A DNA stretch of 64,000 nt from Nonlabens tegetincola (lineage in GTDB: Bacteria > Bacteroidota > Bacteroidia > Flavobacteriales > Flavobacteriaceae), in the NCBI RefSeq assembly GCF_002954355.1, contig NZ_MQVV01000017.1, forward strand, positions 372,001-436,000, read 5' to 3'. Below the pieces are notes generated by a model that was not told where the DNA came from, did not search any database, and worked only from the letters and a program-made list of their open reading frames with translations. Shown in pieces: positions 1-7,294 of this stretch. The position numbers and the translations under genes are program-made. Numbering within the stretch: position 1 is the first letter of the stretch; every line of letters starts with the position of its first letter.

Positions 1-644
1 TATGGCATCTGTTTGATCAACGCTATGACATCCCATTAACTAAGATAGACATCAATGACCTTAATCGTAGGGACTTATCTAAATACAACACCATTATCGT
101 ACCTAATACCTACGGTAGTCCAGAAAATGAGGTGATAGACCAATTAAAAGCATGGACTCGGGACGGAGGAACTCTTATCGGCTATAGAAGTGCCCTACGA
201 TGGATGAGTAGTTCAAAAATGCTACCGCTCGAATTCAGAAAAACAGAGAACCCAGCAGAAAACATTTCTTTTGAACAGCGATCTGCTTTTTATGGTGCGC
301 AAAATATAGGTGGCGCTATTTTTGAAACTAAATTAGATCGTTCACATCCTATTGCTTTCGGTTTTAAAGATGATCAGTTACCTATGTTTCGCAATACCAG
401 ATTATTCATAGAACCACATAAAGATTCTTTTAGAAACCCTATTACTTACACCAATTCACCGTTAATGAGTGGTTATATAAGTGATATTAATCTAGAAGCA
501 TTGAAAAACAGTGTTCCATTTAGACATAATAATTATGGCCGTGGTGATGTAATTGGTTTTACAGACAACACTCAATTCAGGGCATTTTGGTATGGTACAA
601 ATAAATTACTAATGAACGCTATATTCTTTGCAGAACAGATGTAG
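1..644 (+). CDS. C-terminal part of probable M14 zinc carboxypeptidase (5' truncated by window)
   Basis: The frame is open from position 3 and ends at TAG 642-644, so only the last 213 residues or so are present. The visible part begins WHLFDQRYDIPLTKIDI and continues with an alternating beta/alpha pattern (NTIIVPNTYGS, LKAWTRDGGTLIGY) resembling the glutamine-amidotransferase-like domain that follows the peptidase domain in large flavobacterial M14 carboxypeptidases. The catalytic zinc-binding part lies upstream of the window, so the peptidase assignment rests on recalled family resemblance of the C-terminus only. A GTG at 132 is an internal codon, not the start. It converges on the M23 gene, and a shared hairpin lies between them. 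Confidence 0.62.
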   Translation, partial: WHLFDQRYDIPLTKIDINDLNRRDLSKYNTIIVPNTYGSPENEVIDQLKAWTRDGGTLIGYRSALRWMSSSKMLPLEFRKTENPAENISFEQRSAFYGAQNIGGAIFETKLDRSHPIAFGFKDDQLPMFRNTRLFIEPHKDSFRNPITYTNSPLMSGYISDINLEALKNSVPFRHNNYGRGDVIGFTDNTQFRAFWYGTNKLLMNAIFFAEQM

Positions 645-660
645 TAAAATCTAAATCAAA

Positions 661-703
661 AAAATATCCTTATTCATAAACATCTAGTGAATAAGGATAT
701 TTT
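661..703. terminator. Bidirectional terminator hairpin
   Basis: A perfect 16-bp inverted repeat (AAAATATCCTTATTCA at 661-676 and its complement at 688-703) has an 11-nt loop and A/T tracts on both flanks. It lies between the convergent genes ending at 644 (+) and 713 (-), so it probably terminates both. Confidence 0.8.
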
Positions 704-712
704 TATTAATTC

Positions 713-1315
713 TTATCTGTGGCCTTTTATAAATGCGGTAGGGTTCAAATAGCCTTCACTGTTTGATGAATAGCCATCCCCTATTCCCATATTTAAGCTG
801 TCACGTATCTCAAAATGAAGGTGCGCTTTATACAATCCATTTACATTACCTATGGTACCTATTTGCTCGCCTTTTTTAACGATATCATTTCTATTTACCA
901 TCATTCTTCTACAGTGAGCATATAAAGATTCTATTATCGCTCCATTCTTAAGCCTGTGCTTAATAACAATAACATTTCCCCAACCACCTGAATAATCCTT
1001 TGCCACAACCACTTGACCGTTTCCTATGGCAAAAATAGGATCGCCTAGATCAGAATTACCACCAGTGACGGCATTCCAATCATCTCCTAAGTGATAATTC
1101 TCTCCAAAAGGTTGAGCATTATAATAACCAATTGCGTCAGGTTTTCCAACAGGATAATCAAAATGAAAAGCTACAGGAATACTATCATCTAATACAAGCT
1201 GTTTATTATTAAATAAAGTGTCCTGTTTTATTGTGATTTCTTGAGAAGAAATGTTGCTTTCCTTACAAGAAGAGAAAACAATCAAAACTCCAAAAACTAA
1301 TGGCTGTAATTTCAT
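713..1315 (-). CDS. M23 (LytM-type) peptidase lipoprotein
   Basis: The 200-residue product has a lipoprotein signal sequence ending in VFSSC (lipidated Cys17). A single M23 peptidase domain spans roughly residues 70-175. The zinc-ligand motifs are visible: H75 and D79 in HLGDDWN, and the HLH motif H165/H167 followed by FEIRDS; H134 in YAHC is the further active-site His. The family cuts peptidoglycan cross-bridges or acts as a divisome activator. With an intact HxxxD plus HxH set, this copy should be catalytic. It is predicted to be an envelope lipoprotein. The gene is monocistronic by spacing, and the opposite-strand frame over its start (1300-1509) is a shadow. Confidence 0.9.
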   Translation of the reverse strand: MKLQPLVFGVLIVFSSCKESNISSQEITIKQDTLFNNKQLVLDDSIPVAFHFDYPVGKPDAIGYYNAQPFGENYHLGDDWNAVTGGNSDLGDPIFAIGNGQVVVAKDYSGGWGNVIVIKHRLKNGAIIESLYAHCRRMMVNRNDIVKKGEQIGTIGNVNGLYKAHLHFEIRDSLNMGIGDGYSSNSEGYLNPTAFIKGHR

Positions 1316-1408
1316 GGTTTAGGGCACCTGGTTTTATTTTTATAGTATTTTTTGCTCAACCTCAATTGTTAAAAATTAATAATCCTTGCAATAACACGGT
1401 AATCACTT

Positions 1409-1744
1409 CTATCCTATTCTATCACCATTTTTTGCAAGAGCACCTGGTTGAAGTAATATTACATCTTTATCAACTCCTACTACTCCTAGCACTAGACATT
1501 CACTCATAAAATTTGCGATTTGTTTAGGTGGGAAATTCACAACGGCAATCACTTGTTTACCAATGAGCTCCTGTAATTTGTAACGATTTGTAATTTGAGC
1601 ACTGGTTTTTTTTACTCCTAAATCACCAAAATCTATATACAACTTATAAGCTGGGTTACGAACTTCTGGAAAAGGCTGCGCATCTATAATAGTACCTACA
1701 CGCATATCCACCTTTTCAAATTCAGACCAAGTAAGTTTATTCAT
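1409..1744 (-). CDS. csaA: CsaA-type tRNA-binding domain protein
   Basis: The 111-residue product is a stand-alone OB-fold tRNA-binding domain with the family signature: VDMRVGTI near residues 12-19, YKLYIDFGDLG, the SAQITNRY block, VVNFPPKQIANFMSE, and the end LQPGALAKNGDRIG. This length is normal for CsaA, a dimer described as a secretion-linked chaperone in Bacillus and also as tRNA-binding. Its start overlaps the 3' end of the upstream gene by 8 bp (1737-1744), so the two are translationally coupled on one transcript. No signal peptide is present, so it should be cytoplasmic. Confidence 0.88.
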   Translation of the reverse strand: MNKLTWSEFEKVDMRVGTIIDAQPFPEVRNPAYKLYIDFGDLGVKKTSAQITNRYKLQELIGKQVIAVVNFPPKQIANFMSECLVLGVVGVDKDVILLQPGALAKNGDRIG

Positions 1745-2039
1745 TCATTCTTAATTTTTCAATCATTTCACGTGAGATTTCGATGTCTGCGCCATAAGCA
1801 TCTAATAATATACCTTTTTGATCATCCTTTGTTTCAATGGCGTATAAAATCATGTTATCTCCAGGATTAGTCATTCCTTCAAATCGATGAAACTCCACTA
1901 CTTCTAATTCACCAGCTTTCCACTCTTTTTTAAGTTCCTTACTATGAACACCATCTTCTACAAGATCAAAATCTATTGAAAATCCTCTGTCTTTTAAGTC
2001 CTGTGTAGCTTCAACTACGGTATCGTATGATTTTTTCAT
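1737..2039 (-). CDS. Small conserved protein of a flavobacterial family often named PRPP synthetase-like
   Basis: This 100-residue acidic protein begins MKKSYDTVVEATQDL and contains GFSIDFDLVEDG and EFHRFEGMTNPGDN. Homologues are commonly labelled phosphoribosylpyrophosphate synthetase, but nothing of the PRPP-binding loop or the roughly 310-residue PRPP synthetase fold is present, so that label should not be trusted. It looks like a small alpha/beta cytosolic protein. It precedes csaA with an 8-bp overlap, implying an operon. The function is unknown. Confidence 0.75.
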   Translation of the reverse strand: MKKSYDTVVEATQDLKDRGFSIDFDLVEDGVHSKELKKEWKAGELEVVEFHRFEGMTNPGDNMILYAIETKDDQKGILLDAYGADIEISREMIEKLRMNE

Positions 2040-2192
2040 TTTTTATTTTCAAGATAATAATGTTCTAGGACAAGCCCGTGGGATTTAATAGGGTTTTAAG
2101 ATATGAGATAACAATTCTGTTTAAATGATTAACATTCACCATTAAATTTGTAAACAAATATTAATAAATTACTTTAAGGATTGTAGTTATTC

Positions 2193-2208
2193 CGCTTTCG
2201 CGAAAGCG
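2193..2208. repeat. Palindrome copy 1, CGCTTTCGCGAAAGCG, intergenic
   Basis: An exact 16-bp palindrome lies 40 bp upstream of the thioredoxin-like gene, in the divergent intergenic region. It is one member of the dispersed family. Confidence 0.95.
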
Positions 2209-2248
2209 TAACAAACCGACATACTTTACTACTTATAAATAAAAACAA

Positions 2249-2806
2249 ATGGCTCTTACACCTTCTAACATGTTACCACTGGGCACAAAAGCACCAGATT
2301 TCTTTTTATTAGACACGGTAACTGAAAATCACATGAATTTTACAGACATAAAAGGAGAATACGGGACTGTTGTCATGTTTATTTGTAATCATTGTCCTTT
2401 TGTAATCCATGTAAATGATGAGTTAGTACGTGTGGCAAATGATTATCGAGTTGCTGGTTTTGGTTTTGTAGCGATTTCTAGCAACGATATAGAAAACTAT
2501 CCACAGGATGGTCCTAATTTTATGAAAGAAGTTGCAGATCGAGAAAACTATCCTTTCCCTTACTTGTATGATGAGACGCAAGAGGTAGCTCGTAATTATG
2601 ACGCTGCTTGCACTCCTGACATTTATGTATTTGACCGAAATGAAAAGCTTGTATACCGCGGACAATTAGATGATTCAAGACCTGGAAACGGCATACCACT
2701 TACTGGCAGATCATTACGAGAAGCTCTAGATGCTCTTCTAGGTAACAAAGTGGTTTCACCAGAGCAAAAACCTAGTATAGGTTGTAACATCAAATGGAAG
2801 AAATAA
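2249..2806 (+). CDS. Thioredoxin-fold protein (AhpC/TSA-like, CxxC)
   Basis: The 185-residue cytoplasmic protein has the peroxiredoxin/thioredoxin-like start LGTKAPDFFLLDT. A redox pair C46-x-x-C49 sits in the motif CNHCPFV, followed by a helix and the cis-Pro region DAACTPDIYVFD. It belongs to the family annotated as thioredoxin family or thiol-disulfide reductase-like, and the length is typical. Disulfide or peroxide chemistry is inferred from the CNHC motif. A TAAATTTG box at 2143-2150 could be its -7 element, although no good -33 partner is visible. lgt follows after 51 bp and may be co-transcribed. Confidence 0.85.
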   Translation: MALTPSNMLPLGTKAPDFFLLDTVTENHMNFTDIKGEYGTVVMFICNHCPFVIHVNDELVRVANDYRVAGFGFVAISSNDIENYPQDGPNFMKEVADRENYPFPYLYDETQEVARNYDAACTPDIYVFDRNEKLVYRGQLDDSRPGNGIPLTGRSLREALDALLGNKVVSPEQKPSIGCNIKWKK

Positions 2807-2857
2807 GGTCATTAAATTAAGAGGATTACCTTAACTTAGTCCCAGAAAATATTCTAC

Positions 2858-3799
2858 ATGCAATCATTATACATAGTCTGGAATCCACTTGAAGGAATAG
2901 ATTTAGGATTTTTTAAATTACATTTTTATAGCTTAAGTTATGTTATTGCCTTTATTCTAGGCTGGTATATTATTAAACCTATTTTTAAAAGAGAGGAACT
3001 ATCCACTGAAAAGCTGGACCCATTATTTATGTATACAGTAATAGGTTGTATTGTGGGTGCTCGGTTTGGCCATTTTTTATTTTATGAACCAAAGGTGTTT
3101 TTCAATGACTTTTTACATGTAATTCTACCTTTTAGGTTTGAACCTGAATTTGAGTTCACAGGTTTCATGGGAATGGCTAGTCATGGTGCTGCACTAGGAA
3201 TTATCATTGCCATGTACTTTTATAGTCGCAAACATCTAAATCGTAAAACGCCTTTTTGGATTTTGGATCGTATTGTAATACCTACGGCAATTGGTGGAAC
3301 TTTTGTGAGATTAGGTAATTTATTTAATAGTGAAATAAATGGTGATGTAACCAATGGTTTTGGATTCAAATTTGTAAGAGAGAGCACCGATAAGATGAAC
3401 TCATTGTTACAGCAAACCCAAATTCCAGATAGAGATAAAGCTATTGACGAATTGGTGAACAACCCACAATTTGCAACATTACTGGAACAAGTTCCCGTGA
3501 AACATCCTGCGCAGCTGTACGAGGCTATTTGTTATGTTTTCGTATTTATAATTTTATACTTTACTTACTGGAAAACAGACAAAAGGAATAAACAAGGATA
3601 TCTTCTAGGAATGTTCTTTGTACTGCTATTTACAGTAAGATTCTTTATAGAGTATATTAAAGAAGAACAAACAAGTCATGATGGCTGGGAAATGTTTGGA
3701 ATATTCTTAAACAATGGACAGCTTTTAAGCATTCCTTTTATCCTTATTGGTTTATACCTAATGTTCAGACCACAGCAAACACTGGTTAAGGATAGATAG
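2858..3799 (+). CDS. lgt: Prolipoprotein diacylglyceryl transferase
   Basis: Lgt transfers the diacylglyceryl group from phosphatidylglycerol to the lipobox Cys of prolipoproteins in the inner membrane. The 313-residue product has about seven hydrophobic segments. Family motifs are visible: FHSLSY-like N-terminus (HFYSLSY), SHGAALGI, RLGNLFNSEINGD (the Lgt signature) and HPAQLYEA. A 40-residue insertion after the signature is common in Bacteroidota Lgt. The window encodes many lipoproteins that would be its substrates, including the gene directly downstream. Confidence 0.96.
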   Translation: MQSLYIVWNPLEGIDLGFFKLHFYSLSYVIAFILGWYIIKPIFKREELSTEKLDPLFMYTVIGCIVGARFGHFLFYEPKVFFNDFLHVILPFRFEPEFEFTGFMGMASHGAALGIIIAMYFYSRKHLNRKTPFWILDRIVIPTAIGGTFVRLGNLFNSEINGDVTNGFGFKFVRESTDKMNSLLQQTQIPDRDKAIDELVNNPQFATLLEQVPVKHPAQLYEAICYVFVFIILYFTYWKTDKRNKQGYLLGMFFVLLFTVRFFIEYIKEEQTSHDGWEMFGIFLNNGQLLSIPFILIGLYLMFRPQQTLVKDR

Positions 3800-3805
3800 A
3801 TATTG

Positions 3806-4309
3806 ATGAAAAAGACCAAAATCTTCCTGAGTGCAATGTTATTTTGTATGATAGGTTGTAAAAAACCATTTAATCAACAGTTTTCTGAAGAAGATTTAAC
3901 ATTCAAATACCAAGCAAAGGCGTATATAATTGATCAAAATACGTTAGATACTTTGAGCTCTATAAAGCTTCAAATAGCAGAAACTGACCTTCAAATCGCC
4001 AAAGGTTTGATGTGGCGTGATAGTTTGTTGCCTAATCAAGGTATGCTATTTTTATTAAAGCACAACTATCAAGCGGGATTCTATATGAAAAATACGTCCA
4101 TTCCTTTGGACATAGTTTATGTAGATTCGACCAATTCAATTACGCAGATATATGAGAATACTATACCCTATTCTGATTCTATTTATCAAAGCTATTATGT
4201 AATTGATAAGGTAATTGAAGTTCCTGCTGGAACGACCTCTAAAAATGACTGGAAGGCCGGAGATCACCTTATATACAATCGTATTAAATATTCAATACTT
4301 ACTAAGTAA
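3806..4309 (+). CDS. DUF192 family lipoprotein
   Basis: I start the gene at ATG 3806; a TTG at 3803 only adds one residue. The product begins with a short lipoprotein signal ending MIGC and continues into a DUF192 domain: LQIAKGLMWRDSL, NQGMLFLL, FYMKNTSIPLDIVYVD and the late EVPAGT motif. DUF192 proteins are small, mostly beta, exported proteins of unknown biochemical role. The gene lies 6 bp after lgt, so the two probably form an operon. A strong terminator follows. Confidence 0.87.
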   Translation: MKKTKIFLSAMLFCMIGCKKPFNQQFSEEDLTFKYQAKAYIIDQNTLDTLSSIKLQIAETDLQIAKGLMWRDSLLPNQGMLFLLKHNYQAGFYMKNTSIPLDIVYVDSTNSITQIYENTIPYSDSIYQSYYVIDKVIEVPAGTTSKNDWKAGDHLIYNRIKYSILTK

Positions 4310-4355
4310 TTATAGTTGACATCCTATCAAACACAGTCATTCAATTCTAGTCAAT

Positions 4356-4393
4356 AAAAAAACCTCTTTGAATTGATTCAAAGAGGTTTTTTT
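4356..4393. terminator. Bidirectional terminator
   Basis: A perfect 18-bp inverted repeat with a 2-nt centre (AAAAAAACCTCTTTGAAT and its complement) has T and A runs on both sides. It sits between the convergent genes ending at 4309 (+) and 4437 (-). Confidence 0.9.
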
Positions 4394-4436
4394 ATGAGAG
4401 ACTAAAGACAGTTTAAAATCTATCTATAAGTAAAGT

Positions 4437-7112
4437 TTAATAATTAATGTACAACCACCTAGCTACATCTTCAACTTCGCTATCATTAAATTGAATCGTA
4501 TAGAAGTAAGTACCTACAGGTAATAAACCATCACCAGCTAGCGGTCCTTTATTAGGTATACCTGCAAACTCCTGGTAGTTTTGAGCTCTAGTTTCATAAA
4601 TAACCGTACCATAACGGTTAAAGACCTTAAGTTCAAAATTTGTAAACTGTTCAATATTTGGTATAACAAAAGTGTCATTTATAGTATCTCCATTTGGAGA
4701 GAAACCTTCTGGTAAAATCACCTCACATGTTTCAACTTCTACATCAAAGGTTGAAACATTAAAACATCCGGTATTAGCATCTGTTAATCTAGCGTATATA
4801 GTAGATCCATCATTGATATCATCTGTATCTGATAATGATCCTGATCCTGCTTCGGCATCCGTTAAAGAAAGGTGATACGTAACAGAATAATTAGCAGGGC
4901 TTAAACCATTTAAAATGGCATTATCTTGAGCTGATAATACAAATGCAGTTCTTAAGTCCAGTGGCGCATTATCACACTCTGTAAGATCAGACGCTGTTCC
5001 TATATTCGGCAAATCAAGAACAACTAGATCGAACGTACCTGTTGCATAACAATCTTGATCCTGTGCGTTAGAAACTCTTACATAAATTGTTTCTGGATTT
5101 GAAACATTATCATAAGATTGTGGCGTCGTGATAGCATTGGTATTTGCGTCAGCATCAGCTTGAGTATTAAAATAAGAAACTACATAATCAGCAGGATCTT
5201 GAGAACCTAGAATACCAGCTTCTTGACTTGTTAAATCAAAATTTTCAATACCATCTGCCGATAGGTCATCACATGCCTCAAGGTCATTTACTGAATTAAA
5301 TGCTGATGTGTTATAGGTAACATCAAGTGTTTCCGTATTAAAACAGCCAGAAGTATTATCAGTTATTCTCACAAAAACAGTTTCGTTTGTTGTTACATCA
5401 TAAGCCGTACTGTTTAAAATAGGATTTGAATCGGCATCTGCATCGGCTTGTGAATTATAAAAAGTCACATCATACAGAGTTGCATCTAGACCGTTAAGAA
5501 CATCTGTATTTCTTACAGTAAGATCAACAGTTGCAGCACCAGAGGATTGACAAACTATAATATCATTAGGAGTAGTTGACGTAATTTCAGGAGCAACATC
5601 TATACAAATAGTTTCTGTATAAGTACATCCGAAATCATCTGTAAAATCAATACTGTAACAATTTTGTCCGGCAACGCTAGGCGTTACTGTAATATCATTT
5701 CCTGTTTGAGCAGTGATATCTGCATTGGTTTGCCATTCAGTAAGTACCTCAGAAGGCTCATAACTACCAGCAGCTGGAATAATGGCAGGATTAAAGTTAA
5801 TTCCCCATTCAAAAATATATCCATTATCAATAGATAAATTATCTACAATATCTAGGCACCACAGACCATTAAGAGGAGTACCTATAAAGTTAGAGAATGG
5901 ATCCTCTGGAGAGTAACTACCAGCAGGCATAGGAGTTCCAAATGCAACTGGTCCAGTTGATTGATCCAAAGTTTGAGTTGCAGCTTCAGTAAACGTATAA
6001 ACAAAACCTACACCTGGAGTGGTAGTACCATCGTCTAATGCATTACCTAGATAACGTCCACCACCAGAATTCGGAAAAGTTAAAAACTTTACTTGAGACC
6101 CGTTTGGAGCCGTCAAAGTAATATCTAAATCACCCATGTAGGAGTGCTCAATATCTATAAATACATTTACTAAATCACTAGCGCTTGCAAATGTAGAACC
6201 TGCAGGAAATCCTGAAACATCAATACAAGTTTGGTAGGCTACACCGCTTCCGTCCGGAAGAAAAGTCTGTCCCGTTATTGGAGGAGCAACATCAGCAAAA
6301 AATTGAGTTGTTGATACGTTACCAGTTATAGTCGTGGACTCTCCAAAACAAAGGGAAGTATCTGCAGCTACAACACCAGAAAAATCAGGTGTAGTACTTA
6401 CTATTACAGTTGCATCGATAGTTTGTCTATCACGACAGCCTAATTGATCAAACGCAACATAATCAATCTCATAAATTCCAGGTGAATTATATACCTCTGA
6501 AGCAGATTGACCAGAAACTACAGTTCCATCTGCAAGTCTGAATTCATAGGTAGCTCCAGTACTATCTTGACTGAATTGTGTAGTCCCAGTAAAAGATACT
6601 GTATCACCTTGACATACTCTAATAATACCGTCACCGTCTGGCGCAGGTGTAGAAGTAACGGTGTTACTAATAGATTGACAGTTAGTTACACACTGAATAG
6701 TACCTTCCCATCCTGGAGCTGTGTTGGATGAATCGGATATAAATCTAAAAGTTAAACAACCTGATGGATTTGTTGCAGGTGGTGAAGCAATCACCGTACC
6801 TGGTGAATTAGTACCTAAAAACACCCCAATAATTGGACTTGTAGCGGTGTCTCCATCATAAATAATTAGTAAATCTCCTGAGGCTAAATCAAAGGAATTA
6901 AAGGATACTTGAATAGCGTCCAATGGAAATGGAGAACATATTGTTGTAACAAAGGATTCTCCGTTAGAATAATTACCTGTTAAATCACCAGAATCGGTAA
7001 AACTTCCGGAACAGGAAGTGTAATTAGCATCATTCATTATAAAGGTGTTCTGAGCACTTACCCCAACGCTTATAAATAAAAATGCAAGAATAGTTAAGAT
7101 GTTAAGTTTCAT
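4437..7112 (-). CDS. Large secreted T9SS type B protein with CUB-like, PKD-like and P-domain modules
   Basis: The 891-residue product starts with a Sec signal peptide ending GVSAQ. In order I see: a CUB-like beta module (about 25-145, with FDLASGDLLIIYDG); a PKD-like stretch (about 155-240); a proprotein-convertase P-domain-like segment (about 285-440, with IEHSYMGDLDITLTAP and LWCLDIVDN); three tandem modules of about 85 residues; and a gliding-motility-type C-terminal domain (LPEGFSPNGDTINDTF, FNRYGTVIYE, LPVGTYFYTIQF). That last domain is the T9SS type B sorting signal, so the protein should cross the outer membrane and be surface-bound or released. No catalytic domain is apparent, so adhesion or matrix function is inferred. 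Gene 63404-64000 carries the same kind of C-terminus. Confidence 0.9.
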   Translation of the reverse strand: MKLNILTILAFLFISVGVSAQNTFIMNDANYTSCSGSFTDSGDLTGNYSNGESFVTTICSPFPLDAIQVSFNSFDLASGDLLIIYDGDTATSPIIGVFLGTNSPGTVIASPPATNPSGCLTFRFISDSSNTAPGWEGTIQCVTNCQSISNTVTSTPAPDGDGIIRVCQGDTVSFTGTTQFSQDSTGATYEFRLADGTVVSGQSASEVYNSPGIYEIDYVAFDQLGCRDRQTIDATVIVSTTPDFSGVVAADTSLCFGESTTITGNVSTTQFFADVAPPITGQTFLPDGSGVAYQTCIDVSGFPAGSTFASASDLVNVFIDIEHSYMGDLDITLTAPNGSQVKFLTFPNSGGGRYLGNALDDGTTTPGVGFVYTFTEAATQTLDQSTGPVAFGTPMPAGSYSPEDPFSNFIGTPLNGLWCLDIVDNLSIDNGYIFEWGINFNPAIIPAAGSYEPSEVLTEWQTNADITAQTGNDITVTPSVAGQNCYSIDFTDDFGCTYTETICIDVAPEITSTTPNDIIVCQSSGAATVDLTVRNTDVLNGLDATLYDVTFYNSQADADADSNPILNSTAYDVTTNETVFVRITDNTSGCFNTETLDVTYNTSAFNSVNDLEACDDLSADGIENFDLTSQEAGILGSQDPADYVVSYFNTQADADANTNAITTPQSYDNVSNPETIYVRVSNAQDQDCYATGTFDLVVLDLPNIGTASDLTECDNAPLDLRTAFVLSAQDNAILNGLSPANYSVTYHLSLTDAEAGSGSLSDTDDINDGSTIYARLTDANTGCFNVSTFDVEVETCEVILPEGFSPNGDTINDTFVIPNIEQFTNFELKVFNRYGTVIYETRAQNYQEFAGIPNKGPLAGDGLLPVGTYFYTIQFNDSEVEDVARWLYINY
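4740..5535 (-). repeat. Three tandem imperfect modules inside the T9SS type B gene
   Basis: Three consecutive units of roughly 265 bp encode modules with the same order: a DLT/LSxQ start, a beta strand V(T/S)Y(F/H), a QADADANTN-like segment in the first two (SLTDAEAGS in the third), then VRVSN or VRITD, a single Cys and a TFDLVV-like end. They look like repeated beta-sandwich domains produced by duplication. Confidence 0.75.
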
Positions 7113-7208
7113 AGGTTTTGGTTTACTATGTATTGAAACTGCAAATTAATCATTTTGTCGCATTTATTTAGTAATTTTTCTAAATTGAATTAACATAATA
7201 TTTACAAC

Positions 7209-7233
7209 GATCAGTTATACTATTGAACTGATC
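7209..7233. other. Inverted repeat GATCAGTT-N9-AACTGATC
   Basis: Perfect 8-bp arms lie at 7209-7216 and 7226-7233, in the gap between the T9SS gene start and the secDF terminator. It has no T tract, so it is either a secondary hairpin or a protein-binding dyad upstream of the T9SS type B gene. Confidence 0.4.
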
Positions 7234-7243
7234 ATATAAAGAA

Positions 7244-7273
7244 AAAAGCCTCTTAATTAATTAAGAGGCTTTT
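7244..7273 (-). terminator. Terminator of secDF
   Basis: A 30-bp perfect palindrome (AAAAGCCTCTTAATT and its complement) with flanking A/T tracts lies 22 bp beyond the secDF stop. Confidence 0.85.
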
Positions 7274-7294
7274 CTTACTATTATCTAATTCAAT

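Noticed and set aside
1300-1509. Plus-strand hydrophobic frame between the M23 and csaA genes
   Set aside because: It overlaps the M23 start and the csaA 3' end on the opposite strand; its composition is that of a shadow frame.
1737-2039. Phosphoribosylpyrophosphate synthetase label for the 100-residue protein
   Set aside because: It is too short and lacks the PRPP-binding loop and flag region; the name looks like inherited misannotation.
2193-2208. The 16-bp palindrome as a rho-independent terminator or a single-regulator operator
   Set aside because: Many copies lie inside coding regions, lack U tracts and occur upstream, downstream and within unrelated genes.
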